DNA of 43,574 bases from an uncultured Moraxella sp. (GTDB lineage Bacteria; Pseudomonadota; Gammaproteobacteria; Pseudomonadales; Moraxellaceae), in the NCBI GenBank assembly GCA_943908425.1, contig CALTTC010000019.1, forward strand, positions 1-43,574, in the 5' to 3' direction. The notes under the pieces are model-generated. The model had not been told where the DNA came from and searched no databases. It worked only from the letters and a program-made list of their open reading frames with translations. Position numbers and translations under genes: made by a program. Of the stretch, positions 18,453 through 27,953 are shown one piece after another (the first letter of the stretch is position 1; each line of letters opens with the position of its first letter).

Positions 18453-19799
18453 CTAGCAGGGGTATTCTGCCCCCTTACGACTATAATACCACCATGTCAA
18501 GGCGATACAGACGACATAAAACACAATCAAAACCACAAAAGTACCATTGATGCCAAGCCCAGAACCAAACATTTTTGGGATAAAAAATCCCCCATACGCA
18601 GCAAAGCCACCAGCAAAACCCACTACCGCTGCCGATTCTTTACGAGCTTGATTCACCAAATCTTGTGAATTACGACGCTCGTGCAATGTACGAAAAATAA
18701 CAGGAATCATACGAAACGTGGAGCCATTGCCAATCCCTGTGGTCATAAATAGCAACATAAAGCCGATAAAGTAGCCACTAAAATTGCCTGTTTTTAGAAA
18801 AAACATCACTGCAAGCACCGCAGCTGTCATCACCACATAATTCCAAAAGGTAACACGTGCACCGCCAACTTTATCTGCCAACCAACCACCAGCAGGACGG
18901 AACAAAGCACCTATCAAAGGTCCTAAAAATGCCACTTTTAATGGGTCAATATCAGGAAATGACTGCTTAATCACCATCGGAAATGCTGCACTAAAGCCAA
19001 TAAAAGAACCAAAAGTCGCCAAGTACAAGATGCACATTATCCAGTTGTGCTGGCGGCTAAAAATCACCGATTGTTCTTTAAATGATGCCTTAGCACTGCT
19101 TAAGTCGTTCATGCCAAACCACGCCAAAATCGTCATAATAGCAATCGGAATCACCCACACAAAAGCAGCATTTTGTAGATAAAGCACCTTACCAGACGCC
19201 GTCACTTGCCCCTCGCCAGCCAACGCACCAAACAACGACACTCCAATCACAACAGGCACAACAAATTGCAAGACAGAAACGCCCAAATTACCCAAACCAG
19301 CGTTTAAGCCAAGTGCCATGCCTTGTTTGGATTTTGGATAAAAAAACGAAATGTTTGACATACTAGAAGAAAAATTAGCCCCACCAAAGCCACAAAGCAA
19401 CGCAATGATGGCAAAAGTCACAAAGGGCGTGTTGGGATTTTGAATCGCAAAACCCAGCCAAATGGTTGGAATAAGCAAGGAAGCGGTTGAAATCGTCGTC
19501 CAACGCCTACCCCCAAAAATTGGCACCATAAAAGAATAAAAAATACGCATTGTCGCCCCAGACAAGGCAGGTAGGGCAAGTAGCCACGACAGCTGTGCTT
19601 TGTCAAACTGAAATCCAACCTCTGGCATTCGCACAACGATAACCGACCAAATCACCCACACCGAAAACGCAAGCAGTAAGGCAGGAATTGAAATCCAAAG
19701 ATTGCGACTGGCAACTCGCTGACCGCTTTTTGCCCAAAATTGCTCATCTTCGGGTCGCCAGTCATCAATACGCCGACCGCCCTTGAATTCATTTGTCAT
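18453..19799 (-). CDS. narK2: nitrate/nitrite antiporter, NarK2 type
   Basis: This major facilitator protein most closely resembles E. coli NarK. It has the cytoplasmic WRPEDEQFW segment followed by ASRNLWISIP, about 12 hydrophobic helices, and the two glycine-rich nitrate signature regions GFGGANFSSSMSNISFF and GFAGGFAAYGGFFIP. It would exchange nitrite for nitrate across the inner membrane. A longer reading begins with TTG at 19811, but GGAG placed six bases before the ATG at 19799 decides for the shorter 448-residue form. It is the second gene of a two-transporter operon, 36 bases after narK1. Confidence 0.9.
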   Translation of the reverse strand: MTNEFKGGRRIDDWRPEDEQFWAKSGQRVASRNLWISIPALLLAFSVWVIWSVIVVRMPEVGFQFDKAQLSWLLALPALSGATMRIFYSFMVPIFGGRRWTTISTASLLIPTIWLGFAIQNPNTPFVTFAIIALLCGFGGANFSSSMSNISFFYPKSKQGMALGLNAGLGNLGVSVLQFVVPVVIGVSLFGALAGEGQVTASGKVLYLQNAAFVWVIPIAIMTILAWFGMNDLSSAKASFKEQSVIFSRQHNWIMCILYLATFGSFIGFSAAFPMVIKQSFPDIDPLKVAFLGPLIGALFRPAGGWLADKVGGARVTFWNYVVMTAAVLAVMFFLKTGNFSGYFIGFMLLFMTTGIGNGSTFRMIPVIFRTLHERRNSQDLVNQARKESAAVVGFAGGFAAYGGFFIPKMFGSGLGINGTFVVLIVFYVVCIALTWWYYSRKGAEYPC

Positions 19800-19835
19800 A
19801 CAGCTCTCCAAAAATTTGTCATTTTTTGCTTTCTA

Positions 19836-21104
19836 TTATTTTATGGATTTTGATTGATGACCCTGCTCCATCTTGGGCTTAACCTCCGACAGATACATCC
19901 AAATCAGGCTGACCCACACCACCCCAAACATAATCATAAATGCCGATGAGCGAACACCTGTAATATCCACTGCCGCACCGAACATGATGGGCAAAATAAA
20001 CCCACCCAAGCCGCCTACTAAACCCACAACGCCAGACACAGCACCCATATTGTCTTTATATTCATCGGACAAATACTTAAATACCGATGCTTTGCCAATA
20101 GCGAAGGCAATGCCTAACAGAAAAATCATGACCGTGAACAAGGTTGCACTTAATCCGATATAAAAACTTTTTTCACCATCAACCGTTTGTATTGTCAAAA
20201 AGGTCTGGGGATACGACAACACAAAGAGTAACAAGAACGACGCCCAAAGCACCCACCAAGTGACGGTATGTGCCGAATATTTATCAGACAACCACCCACC
20301 TAAGGCACGCAAAATACCGCCAGGCAAACTAAAGCACGCCGCCAAAAATGCCGCCGCCTGTAAACTAAAGCCATATTCACCAACATAGTATTTGGTCATC
20401 CACAATGCCAACGCCACATACCCACCAAAAACAATAGAATAGTATTGGCTATAACGCCACACGTTTTTGTCTTTAAGCACAGCCAATTGATCGGCAATGC
20501 TTACATTGCTTGCTGTCTGATGTGCCTTATTTTCAAAGCTAAAAAACCAAAAACCAATGGCGGTGATAAACATGATAGCGGCATATACTTTTGGTAAAAA
20601 TCGCCACCCTTCTGCTGCACTAGCCGCCGCTCCTGCCCCCATGGTAATAATGGCAGGGCCAATCATTTTGGTCAGTGCTGAGCCTGCGTTGCCTGCCCCA
20701 AACACACCCATGGCAAATCCTTGCTTATTTGCCTCAAACCATTTGGCAACGTAAGCAATACCGACTGAAAATGATCCACCTGCCAAACCAACAAATAGCC
20801 CTAATACCAAAAATTGCCAATATTGGTTGGCATAGCCCATCAAAAAAATAGGCACAACGGTTGATAACATCAAGACAAAAAATACAATTCTACCGCCAAA
20901 TTTATCTGTCATCATACCAAGCGGTAAACGCACAAGCGACCCTGTCAAAACTGGCGTGGCAGCAAGCAAGCCAAACTGTGTGTCATTAAGGTCAAGTGCC
21001 TGCTGAATGGGGATACCAAGCACAGCAAACATCATCCAAATCATAAAACACACAGTAAAGGCAATCGTTGATGAGATGAGCACTAAGGTAGATTTTGTGG
21101 TCAT
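19836..21104 (-). CDS. narK1: nitrate transporter, NarK1 type
   Basis: This 422-residue major facilitator protein has 12 predicted helices and the NarK family signatures GLAGGSFSVGIAYVAKWF and GVVGLVGGLGGFILP. NarK1-type proteins are thought to take up nitrate with protons, complementing the NarK2-type antiporter encoded just downstream. An upstream in-frame ATG at 21206 would add 34 residues with no family match. The DNA there is a run of short TACT/TGCT-like repeats and the promoter leader, so the ATG at 21104 is preferred. The transcript should begin near 21324 from an FNR-controlled promoter. Confidence 0.9.
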   Translation of the reverse strand: MTTKSTLVLISSTIAFTVCFMIWMMFAVLGIPIQQALDLNDTQFGLLAATPVLTGSLVRLPLGMMTDKFGGRIVFFVLMLSTVVPIFLMGYANQYWQFLVLGLFVGLAGGSFSVGIAYVAKWFEANKQGFAMGVFGAGNAGSALTKMIGPAIITMGAGAAASAAEGWRFLPKVYAAIMFITAIGFWFFSFENKAHQTASNVSIADQLAVLKDKNVWRYSQYYSIVFGGYVALALWMTKYYVGEYGFSLQAAAFLAACFSLPGGILRALGGWLSDKYSAHTVTWWVLWASFLLLFVLSYPQTFLTIQTVDGEKSFYIGLSATLFTVMIFLLGIAFAIGKASVFKYLSDEYKDNMGAVSGVVGLVGGLGGFILPIMFGAAVDITGVRSSAFMIMFGVVWVSLIWMYLSEVKPKMEQGHQSKSIK

Positions 21105-21330
21105 GGTAGGCTCTTTGTCCCAAGGTTTAGGTAATCTCAAAGTATGCAATAGACAATATGTAGTAAGCAGTAGGTGGTAAGCAATGGGTAGCGAATTTTG
21201 TGTCAATGCTCGTTATGCAAATATTAGGTGCTTTTTGATATTAAACAGTCATTGACAGTCAATAAAAACAGCACCCCATAGCCAAGCCTACTTCATACTA
21301 ATAAGCATCGATGAGTTTGGTTTGCAACCT

Positions 21331-21336
21331 ATAATA
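21331..21336 (-). promoter_or_regulatory. -10 element of the narK promoter
   Basis: TATTAT on the minus strand lies 22 bases downstream of the FNR palindrome core (21359-21372). The start point predicted from this box, about 21324, puts the centre of the palindrome at -41.5, the class II FNR arrangement. No -35 box is needed or seen. Confidence 0.65.
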
Positions 21337-21353
21337 AAGTGAATTTTTTTTGA

Positions 21354-21377
21354 TTTAGTTGATTTAAATCAACTAAA
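21354..21377. promoter_or_regulatory. FNR/DNR-type operator upstream of narK1
   Basis: The bases form a perfect 24-bp palindrome whose core, TTGATTTAAATCAA (21359-21372), is an exact FNR/ANR/DNR consensus (TTGAT-N4-ATCAA). It lies between the divergent narK1 and narX genes. Its geometry fits anaerobic activation of narK1-narK2. Relative to narX it is about 180 bases upstream, too far for direct class II activation. Confidence 0.85.
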
Positions 21378-21427
21378 CAGTGCTGTACACACCGCTACAA
21401 TACCTACAAATACCACCAAAGCAGTAG

Positions 21428-21455
21428 TTGGCTTTCGCTAGGATTAGCGTATAAT
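21428..21455 (+). promoter_or_regulatory. possible narXL promoter
   Basis: TTGGCT (21428-21433) and TATAAT (21450-21455) are 16 bases apart on the plus strand, 90 bases before the narX ATG. The -10 box is consensus and the -35 is moderate. On the plus strand between this and the FNR site are several TAC-starting heptamers (21386, 21396, 21401, 21411) that loosely resemble NarL boxes. Confidence 0.4.
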
Positions 21456-21547
21456 CATTTGTATTTTCAAGGACTTGTTTGAATGAAGTTGATTTTGCTC
21501 AAGACTTTTGCATTTAGGCAATACTTGATGGCTTTTTAGGGGTATAT

Positions 21548-23551
21548 ATGGCAAATCATCAACTAAACACCCTCTTACCTCGGTCGCTGTCTGTACGGGC
21601 TTGGGTCGCTGTTGGCGTGATTGTGTTTTTTGTCATGACGATGGTTTGTGCTTCAGCCATATTAGGCTGGGTCTCCAAATCCGATGCTAAGGCACTCAAT
21701 TCGGTGGGTTCAATCCGCATGGCAACCTATCGCATTAACCATCTAACCACCGCCAATACGCCCCTACCCATTGATGATAATCTAAAATTACGTGCCGACA
21801 CTACCGTCAATCAACAGCTTATTGAAGACATGGAGACACGTCTGCACCTATTAGATACTTATCAAGGGGCAACGGGCAATAACAACATTGCCATTGACAA
21901 TCTGACTTATAACTTACAGCAGCAGTGGCATGGTGCATTAAAGCCCGCTTTATTGACCAATGACACCTCGGCTATCTTACAAGCCTCCAAGACCTATATT
22001 GCTACCGCTGATGACTTAACAAAAAGCATTCAAATACGCAGTGAAAACCGTCAGTATTGGCAACAAGTACTACAAATATCCGCCCTAGCGGTAATATTAT
22101 TGACGCTACTTATGGGCATGTATGAGCTAAAACACAATGTACTAAGCCCAATTCGCACTCTCATTCATAGCACACAGCAATTTCGTAGCGGTCGCTATGT
22201 GCCAGTGCCGCTTATAGGTTACCGTGAATTTGAGTCGTTAAGCAACGCCTTCAACGACATGGCTTATACCATCAGCACGCATCAAGCCAAACTCAATCAA
22301 GAAGTGCTACATAAAACACAGCACCTTACCCAAGCCAATCAGCTATTAACGCTATTGTACCAATTCTCCAATCAACTTAACCAAGAGCCCATAACATTAT
22401 CCAAATTGCACCATTTATTAGAAAATTTTGCCAAAATTACGCCAAATTTTGGCTTTACTCTGTGCCTGCACGACCACCTAGAATTGGAGCATTTAGGCAA
22501 GCTTAACCCAGACTCCCCAAGTAGCAGCCATGTAAAAATTGTCTCACTAAAAGACAGCATCAGCGTGCACAGCCCTTTATCTAAAAAAATTGCCAATGCC
22601 AACAAGATAACAACCCCCGCCACACCCACGGGTAAAATCTGCACTACGGGTGATTGTGCACGATGTGAACTTAAAACACGACCAACCACACAAGTCTATC
22701 CCATCAATGCCCAAAGTACGCATTGGGGTGAGCTTATGGTACACAAATACGCAAGTAGTCACCCAAGTCCTGACAATGCCCCAGAACTCGTGCAAGCACT
22801 TGTAAACCTAATCGGTCTTGTGTTTACCGTACAAAGACAACGCCAACAAGAGCATCAACTGATTTTGCTTGAAGAGCGTAACACCATCGCTCGTGAACTC
22901 CACGACTCACTGGCACAGTCATTATCCTATCTAAAAATTCAGCTAGCCATGCTTGGCACGCACGCACGGCACTTGGCTTATGCTGCACAAAACGACATTG
23001 ACCAAAAACAGGTGGCAGAATACAACGAAAAATTATTACAAGTGTTGGCACAGGCACGTACGGGGCTTGACAGTGCTTATACACAGCTACGTGAACTGCT
23101 GGTTACTTTTCGCCTTAAAATTGACTCAGATGGCTTTGACAGTGCGATGGCACAGGCGTGTTCTGAATTTGCCAACAAAGGTAATTTTGGTATTGATTTT
23201 GACAATCGCATTTTAAGCCAAAACTTAAGTGCCAGCGAACAGATTGACCTACTACAAATCGCCCGTGAGGCACTGTCCAATATTCAACGCCATGCTAACG
23301 CCACACGAGTTAATGTAACTCTTTATCAGCGTCTAGACGATGAGACAGGTCAGCGTGTCTATATGCACATTAGTGATAATGGCGTGGGACTGCCCAAGCA
23401 TATCGATGGACAGCAACACCACGGTCTAAAAATCATGCAGGAGCGTGCCCATAGCCTTGGCGGTGAATTTTTGATAAAAAATAACACGCCTGCTGGCACG
23501 ATGATACAAATTCGTTTTTTACCTAAATTTTATAAGCAGTCAAACAACTAG
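21548..23551 (+). CDS. narX: nitrate/nitrite sensor histidine kinase NarX
   Basis: NarX detects periplasmic nitrate and nitrite and phosphorylates NarL. Transmembrane helix 1 is at about residues 17-38. The ligand-binding P-box is visible as SVGSIRMATYRINHL near 48-62, and helix 2 is at about 178-196, followed by a HAMP region. A central cysteine-bearing segment, CTTGDCARC, matches the region of unknown role in NarX proteins. The HisKA_3 motif is ARELHDSLAQSLSYLK with the phospho-accepting H452, and the HATPase carries EALSNIQRHANA and DNGVGLP. At 667 residues it is somewhat longer than E. coli NarX (598). AGGGG precedes the ATG. It is followed nine bases later by narL. Confidence 0.93.
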   Translation: MANHQLNTLLPRSLSVRAWVAVGVIVFFVMTMVCASAILGWVSKSDAKALNSVGSIRMATYRINHLTTANTPLPIDDNLKLRADTTVNQQLIEDMETRLHLLDTYQGATGNNNIAIDNLTYNLQQQWHGALKPALLTNDTSAILQASKTYIATADDLTKSIQIRSENRQYWQQVLQISALAVILLTLLMGMYELKHNVLSPIRTLIHSTQQFRSGRYVPVPLIGYREFESLSNAFNDMAYTISTHQAKLNQEVLHKTQHLTQANQLLTLLYQFSNQLNQEPITLSKLHHLLENFAKITPNFGFTLCLHDHLELEHLGKLNPDSPSSSHVKIVSLKDSISVHSPLSKKIANANKITTPATPTGKICTTGDCARCELKTRPTTQVYPINAQSTHWGELMVHKYASSHPSPDNAPELVQALVNLIGLVFTVQRQRQQEHQLILLEERNTIARELHDSLAQSLSYLKIQLAMLGTHARHLAYAAQNDIDQKQVAEYNEKLLQVLAQARTGLDSAYTQLRELLVTFRLKIDSDGFDSAMAQACSEFANKGNFGIDFDNRILSQNLSASEQIDLLQIAREALSNIQRHANATRVNVTLYQRLDDETGQRVYMHISDNGVGLPKHIDGQQHHGLKIMQERAHSLGGEFLIKNNTPAGTMIQIRFLPKFYKQSNN

Positions 23552-23560
23552 GATGGAAGT

Positions 23561-24220
23561 ATGGCTTTAAAAATCTTTACCGCAAACGCACCCGCTCGTC
23601 TGCTTTTGGTGGACGACCACCCCATGTTACGCCGTGGCTTGACCGACTTATTAAGCCTAGAAAAAGACGTGCACGTCGTCGCCGAGGCGAATCACGGTCT
23701 TGAGGCACTAGACATACTAGACAAACAAGCAATAGACTTGGTGATTTTGGATCACAGTATGCCTGTACTAAATGGCATTGAGACACTAAAAAGAATCCGT
23801 GAGCTTAACATTGACACCAAAGTTTTGCTATTTACGGTGTCTGATAATGGTAAAGACGTTCAAGATGCCTTGCAACTAAGTGCCGATGGCTATCTACTAA
23901 AAGACATGGAGCCTGAACAAATCATCACAGACATACGTAAGATTTTGCGTGGTGAACTGGTCATCAGTCCAAGTTTGGCACCGATTTTGGCACAAGCCAT
24001 GCGTAAACCTGTGCAAAGTGATAGCAGTTATGAGCTTACCGAACGTGAAGTGCAAGTGGCACACATGATTGCCAAGGGCATGAGCAACAAAATGATAGGC
24101 AATAAGCTTGGTATCGCTGAATCCACCGTAAAAGTTCATGTCAAGCACATTCTAGGCAAGATTGGGTTACGCACTCGGGTTGAAATTGCTGTTTGGGCAG
24201 TCGGTCAGTATCATCTATGA
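23561..24220 (+). CDS. narL: nitrate response regulator NarL
   Basis: NarL is the DNA-binding partner of NarX. The receiver domain has the acidic pair in LLLVDDHPMLRRG, the phosphorylated aspartate in VILDHSMP (D64), and the conserved lysine in YLLKDM. The C-terminal LuxR-type helix-turn-helix reads LTEREVQVAHMIAKGMSNK. At 219 residues it is the usual size. AGGATGGAAG before the ATG is a good ribosome-binding site. It should regulate the narK and narG promoters in response to nitrate; heptamer binding sites were not convincingly identified. Confidence 0.94.
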   Translation: MALKIFTANAPARLLLVDDHPMLRRGLTDLLSLEKDVHVVAEANHGLEALDILDKQAIDLVILDHSMPVLNGIETLKRIRELNIDTKVLLFTVSDNGKDVQDALQLSADGYLLKDMEPEQIITDIRKILRGELVISPSLAPILAQAMRKPVQSDSSYELTEREVQVAHMIAKGMSNKMIGNKLGIAESTVKVHVKHILGKIGLRTRVEIAVWAVGQYHL

Positions 24221-24362
24221 CTTTATCACCTTTTGGTTAGCGTTGTAGCCATACACCCAAAGTAGTATAAACGCTTGCCGATGGGGCTATTGGGCTTTCA
24301 TGGCAAATTTGTTATAGTAAAGCCACATTCATCGCCGAGGCAACGCCCATAAGTTTACTATT

Positions 24363-25409
24363 ATGAACAAATCCGCTCACGTCTCGCCTGCACCCTTGTC
24401 TGGTGCTGTATTTCATAATAGCGAACTTGCCTCTGCCCCGCTCACAGATTATTTTGAACGCAAACTCACTTATCTGCGTCTGTCTGTCACTGATTTTTGT
24501 AACTTTCGTTGCAATTACTGTCTGCCTTACGGTTATCAAGGTCGTCGCCCCGATAATGAGCTTACCTTAACAGAGATTAAGACCCTGTTTTTAGGTTTTG
24601 CAAAACTTGGCACAACCAAAGTGCGTCTCACTGGCGGTGAGCCGTCTATTCGGGCTGATTTATCCGAAATTATTCGCCTTGCCAAACAAACAGACGGTAT
24701 CCAAAAAGCGTGCATAAGCTCCAATGGCTACAAGCTTGGTAAGCACTTATCTGTTTGGCAACAAGCTGGTCTTGATAAATTAAACTTAAGCATTGACAGC
24801 TTTAACCCTCAAATTTTTCATAAAATCACAGGACACAACAGCCTACCGCAACTATTGCGTGATATTGACAAGCTTTTGGAGACAACCGATATCTCACTTA
24901 AAATAAACAGCATTTTAATGGCGGACACCGCTTATGACAATCTGTTGGCGGCATTAGATTTTGTCAAAAATCGCCCCATCGCCTACCGCTTTATTGAATT
25001 TATGCAGACATCGGATAATAGCGAGCTGTTTTTTGCCCAGCACGCCAGTAGCCAGCACATCAAAAGCTATCTTCATAAGCACGGATGGAGAGCAACCGTC
25101 CGCCCATCAGATGGTGGTCCTGCGATTGAATATAGCCATTCTGATTATCTGGGAAAAATTGGGCTAATAGAGCCTTACTCACCGCAGTTTTGTGACAGTT
25201 GCAATCGCTTGCGTGTCAGCAGCTTAGGTAAAGTGCATTTGTGCTTATTTGATAATCAAAACTACAATATCCGCCCCTATTTGAGCATTGGCGACACCGA
25301 AGGATTGATGCACGCTCTAAGCAGCCTTATGCCCATCAAGCCTGAACACCATCATCTAAACACCGCCAATAACGGTCTCATGCACAATTTATCAATGGTC
25401 GGTGGCTGA
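24363..25409 (+). CDS. moaA: GTP 3',8-cyclase MoaA
   Basis: MoaA is a radical-SAM enzyme that rearranges GTP as the first committed step of molybdenum cofactor synthesis. The N-terminal [4Fe-4S] cysteines are C46, C50 and C53 in DFCNFRCNYC. The second cluster uses C277, C280 and C294 in FCDSCNRLR and HLCLFD. RLTGGEP is the SAM-binding glycine motif, and the protein ends in Gly-Gly as active MoaA proteins must. The 348-residue length is normal. There is no clear ribosome-binding site before the ATG; GAGG is about 20 bases upstream. The 142-base gap after narL can fold but does not match the Moco riboswitch as I know it. Confidence 0.94.
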   Translation: MNKSAHVSPAPLSGAVFHNSELASAPLTDYFERKLTYLRLSVTDFCNFRCNYCLPYGYQGRRPDNELTLTEIKTLFLGFAKLGTTKVRLTGGEPSIRADLSEIIRLAKQTDGIQKACISSNGYKLGKHLSVWQQAGLDKLNLSIDSFNPQIFHKITGHNSLPQLLRDIDKLLETTDISLKINSILMADTAYDNLLAALDFVKNRPIAYRFIEFMQTSDNSELFFAQHASSQHIKSYLHKHGWRATVRPSDGGPAIEYSHSDYLGKIGLIEPYSPQFCDSCNRLRVSSLGKVHLCLFDNQNYNIRPYLSIGDTEGLMHALSSLMPIKPEHHHLNTANNGLMHNLSMVGG

Positions 25410-25526
25410 TGGTTAATTAAATAAATTGCCAAGATGGGAGTATCAAAGCATATAAACCACCCACAAAGCAATCAGCGTTTAGTTAATATTCATGGCCCAT
25501 CACTATATTTTTATAAGGAACACCGT

Positions 25527-26093
25527 ATGTGTGAACTATGCAACGACCCAAACCACAAGCCTGCCACCGATAAAGCCGACACGCCGTTTGTCCCTTTAAA
25601 TATTGCCATCTTGACAGTATCGGACACACGCACGTTAGACGAGGACAGCTCGGGTAAATTCCTAAAAGACAGCTTACTATCTGCTGGACACACTTTAATT
25701 GACCGCCAACTCACCAGCGACGATGTCTATCAAATTCGTGCCGTGATAAGTACTTGGATTGCAGACGCTAGGGTCAATGCCATTATCACAACTGGTGGTA
25801 CAGGCTTTTATCACCGTGATAATATGCCCGAAGCGGTGGGCGTGCTGTTAGACAAGGAAGTTGCAGGATTTGGTGAAATGTTTCGCCATCTGTCTTATCA
25901 TGAAATCGGCATGGCAACGCTACAATCACGGGCGGTGGCTGGCATGGCAAACAACACAGTGATTTTTTGCTTGCCCGGCTCAACTGGGGCTTGTCGCACG
26001 GCTTGGGAAAAGATTATTAAAGATCAGCTAGACAGCCGCACTCGCCCATGCAATTTTGTCCCCCATCTGCTGCGTGAGAACCCTTCGCACTAA
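25527..26093 (+). CDS. moaB: molybdopterin adenylyltransferase-like protein MoaB
   Basis: MoaB/MogA-family proteins adenylate molybdopterin before metal insertion. The family motif TTGGTGFYHRD and the following PEAV segment are clear, as are ILTVSDTR and FCLPGSTGACRTAW. An in-frame reading from 25434 would add 31 unmatched residues. AAGGAA placed seven bases before the ATG at 25527 supports the 188-residue form. The N-terminus MCELCNDPNHKP, with its two close cysteines, is longer than in E. coli MoaB. It lies 117 bases after moaA and 15 bases before mobA. Confidence 0.9.
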   Translation: MCELCNDPNHKPATDKADTPFVPLNIAILTVSDTRTLDEDSSGKFLKDSLLSAGHTLIDRQLTSDDVYQIRAVISTWIADARVNAIITTGGTGFYHRDNMPEAVGVLLDKEVAGFGEMFRHLSYHEIGMATLQSRAVAGMANNTVIFCLPGSTGACRTAWEKIIKDQLDSRTRPCNFVPHLLRENPSH

Positions 26094-26108
26094 CGGCAAG
26101 GAGAGGTC

Positions 26109-26741
26109 ATGCCAAACCCAACCACCTTGTCAGCAACGGTCATTTTGGCGGGCGGTGAATCTAGCCGTATGGGCAAACCAAAAGCACTGCTTAGCTTGCC
26201 CAATCTTAGCTTGCCTAACAGTGAAACATTGCTTGACTTTCACATAACTCGTGCCAAAATGTTGGGTGTGCCAGTTTTATTGGCGGATAATGGCAAAAAT
26301 TTGGGACGAGGGCGTAAGGTGCATGCCGTGACCGATTATCTGCCAAACGATAATAACGGCAAGGGAGCAGGTCCTTTATCCGCCCTGTGTGGGGCAATGC
26401 TGCACGTATCGGACGGTTATTTACTGGTGGCAAGTTGTGACAGCTTGATTTTGCTAGACCAGTTATGGGTGTATTTACAAGATTGTGCCAAGACTGAGGC
26501 GATTTATCTTAAAAACGGCAAAGATTATCCCTTGCTTGGACTGTATCATAGCAGTATCTTGACAAAACTACAGCGTTATCTCAATTACGAAGAACGCTCG
26601 GTAATGAAATTTTTGGGCAATCTTACTGTGAGTACGGTAACTGCTCCAAGTGACTGGCAAGGTCTGCTTAATTTTAATACTAAAGATGAGTTTAATCTTG
26701 CTTTAACCATTTTTAACCAACGAAAAAGAAGACTTCTATGA
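26109..26741 (+). CDS. mobA: molybdenum cofactor guanylyltransferase MobA
   Basis: MobA transfers GMP from GTP to molybdopterin, forming the MGD cofactor needed by NarG. The nucleotide-binding signature is ILAGGESSRMGKPKALL at residues 12-28. A central VASCDSLIL supplies the metal-binding aspartate, and PLLGLYH matches the family. At 210 residues it is near the E. coli size (194). AAGGAGAGG precedes the ATG. Its last codons overlap moaC by four bases (ATGA), so the two are coupled. Confidence 0.9.
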   Translation: MPNPTTLSATVILAGGESSRMGKPKALLSLPNLSLPNSETLLDFHITRAKMLGVPVLLADNGKNLGRGRKVHAVTDYLPNDNNGKGAGPLSALCGAMLHVSDGYLLVASCDSLILLDQLWVYLQDCAKTEAIYLKNGKDYPLLGLYHSSILTKLQRYLNYEERSVMKFLGNLTVSTVTAPSDWQGLLNFNTKDEFNLALTIFNQRKRRLL

Positions 26742-27214
26742 GCGATTTAACCCATTTAGACCAAGACGGCAATATTACCATGGTTGATGTAGGCGACAAA
26801 TCTAGCACAAAACGTAGTGCCAGCGCCACAGGAAAAGTGATTTTTCCACCCAATATCTATGCCACCATCAAAGCCCTTGATGGGCAAACAAAAAAAGGCA
26901 ATATGCTAACCACTGCCCACATTGCAGGGATTATGGCAGGCAAAAAAACCCATGAGTTAATTCCACTATGTCACGCCTTGCCGTTAGATGCCATTAAAAT
27001 GGGCTTTGCCTTTGACGATGATGCCCACGCTATTGTCGTCACCGCAACCGCTAAAGTAACGCACAAAACTGGCGTAGAAATGGAGGCACTCACCGCTGTC
27101 TCGGTTGCCTGTCTCACCCTTTACGATATGTCCAAAGCCTTAAGCCACGATATCGTTATTGGCGATATCTGCCTTATAAATAAGACAGGAGGGAAATCTG
27201 ATTATGCCAAATAA
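26738..27214 (+). CDS. moaC: cyclic pyranopterin monophosphate synthase MoaC
   Basis: MoaC completes conversion of the MoaA product to cyclic pyranopterin monophosphate. The 158-residue protein has the conserved MVDVGDKSSTKRSA start region, KTHELIPLCHALPL and the active-site TGVEMEALTAVS. The size matches E. coli MoaC (161). It overlaps mobA by four bases and moaD by eleven. Confidence 0.96.
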   Translation: MSDLTHLDQDGNITMVDVGDKSSTKRSASATGKVIFPPNIYATIKALDGQTKKGNMLTTAHIAGIMAGKKTHELIPLCHALPLDAIKMGFAFDDDAHAIVVTATAKVTHKTGVEMEALTAVSVACLTLYDMSKALSHDIVIGDICLINKTGGKSDYAK

Positions 27215-27449
27215 TATCACTGTTTTATACTTTGCAAGTCTTGCTGAAACTGCTAATAAAGACAATGAGGTCATTTGCCCCACCAGTACTCACCTAAAGG
27301 AGATTTACGCACATCTAAAAACACAGTATGGCTTTGAGCTAGACAGCTCGCAACTTGCCGTGGCAATCAATCATGAACTCTGTTCTTGGGAGACGCCAAT
27401 AGCAACAGGGGATACCATCGCTTTTATTCCCCCTGTAGCGGGAGGTTAG
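27204..27449 (+). CDS. moaD: molybdopterin synthase small subunit MoaD
   Basis: This is a ubiquitin-fold sulfur carrier. The 81-residue protein ends in PPVAGG, the Gly-Gly tail that MoeB activates and that later carries the thiocarboxylate. GGAGGG within the end of moaC acts as its ribosome-binding site. One base separates it from moaE, its partner subunit. Confidence 0.94.
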   Translation: MPNNITVLYFASLAETANKDNEVICPTSTHLKEIYAHLKTQYGFELDSSQLAVAINHELCSWETPIATGDTIAFIPPVAGG

Positions 27450-27450
27450 T

Positions 27451-27945
27451 ATGACCGCTAAGCGACATCACAACGCCAAGTCAATCACGCTAAGTCATGA
27501 TATCGCCTATCAAACCGCTATGATAGACGGCTTTGCCCTTATAGATATGCCCATCGATGATTTACGATTAAAAAAATCCTTGCTAGATAGCAGCTGTGGT
27601 GCACTGGCAACCTTTGAAGGGTGGGTGCGTCATCATAATAACGCCCGCCCCGTGGATAGGCTTACTTATTATGGCTATGAACAGTTAGCACTCAATCTAG
27701 GTAAAAAACTTGTGGCACAAGCCTGCACCAAATTTGCTATTGAACGGGCGGTTGCCATGCACCGTATCGGCGACTTAGCCATTGGTGAGATGGCGGTATG
27801 GATTGGGGTAACAGCACGTCATCGCTATCCTGCCTTTGAGGCGTGTCGCTGGCTTTTAGATGCCATTAAAGCAGAAATTCCCGTATGGAAACAAGAATTT
27901 TATACCGATAATAATGAAAGCTTATGGCTATCAAATAATGGGTGA
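27451..27945 (+). CDS. moaE: molybdopterin synthase catalytic subunit MoaE
   Basis: MoaE inserts two sulfurs from MoaD into cyclic pyranopterin monophosphate to give molybdopterin. The catalytic lysines are present in DAIKAEIPVWKQE (K140 and K147, equivalent to E. coli K119 and K126). Upstream, ATFEGWVRHHN and MHRIGDLAIGE match the family core. At 164 residues it has about 14 extra at the N-terminus. It is followed directly by modA, linking cofactor synthesis to molybdate uptake. Confidence 0.94.
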   Translation: MTAKRHHNAKSITLSHDIAYQTAMIDGFALIDMPIDDLRLKKSLLDSSCGALATFEGWVRHHNNARPVDRLTYYGYEQLALNLGKKLVAQACTKFAIERAVAMHRIGDLAIGEMAVWIGVTARHRYPAFEACRWLLDAIKAEIPVWKQEFYTDNNESLWLSNNG

Positions 27946-27953
27946 GGCATATT

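Noticed and set aside
21105..21206. 34-residue N-terminal extension of narK1
   Set aside because: It has no family similarity and is made of short TACT/TGCT-like repeats in the promoter leader; the ATG at 21104 begins the conserved protein.
24221..24362. Possible Moco riboswitch before moaA
   Set aside because: The leader can form a TTGCC/GGCAA hairpin, but the conserved blocks of the Moco RNA as seen in E. coli moaA are not present.
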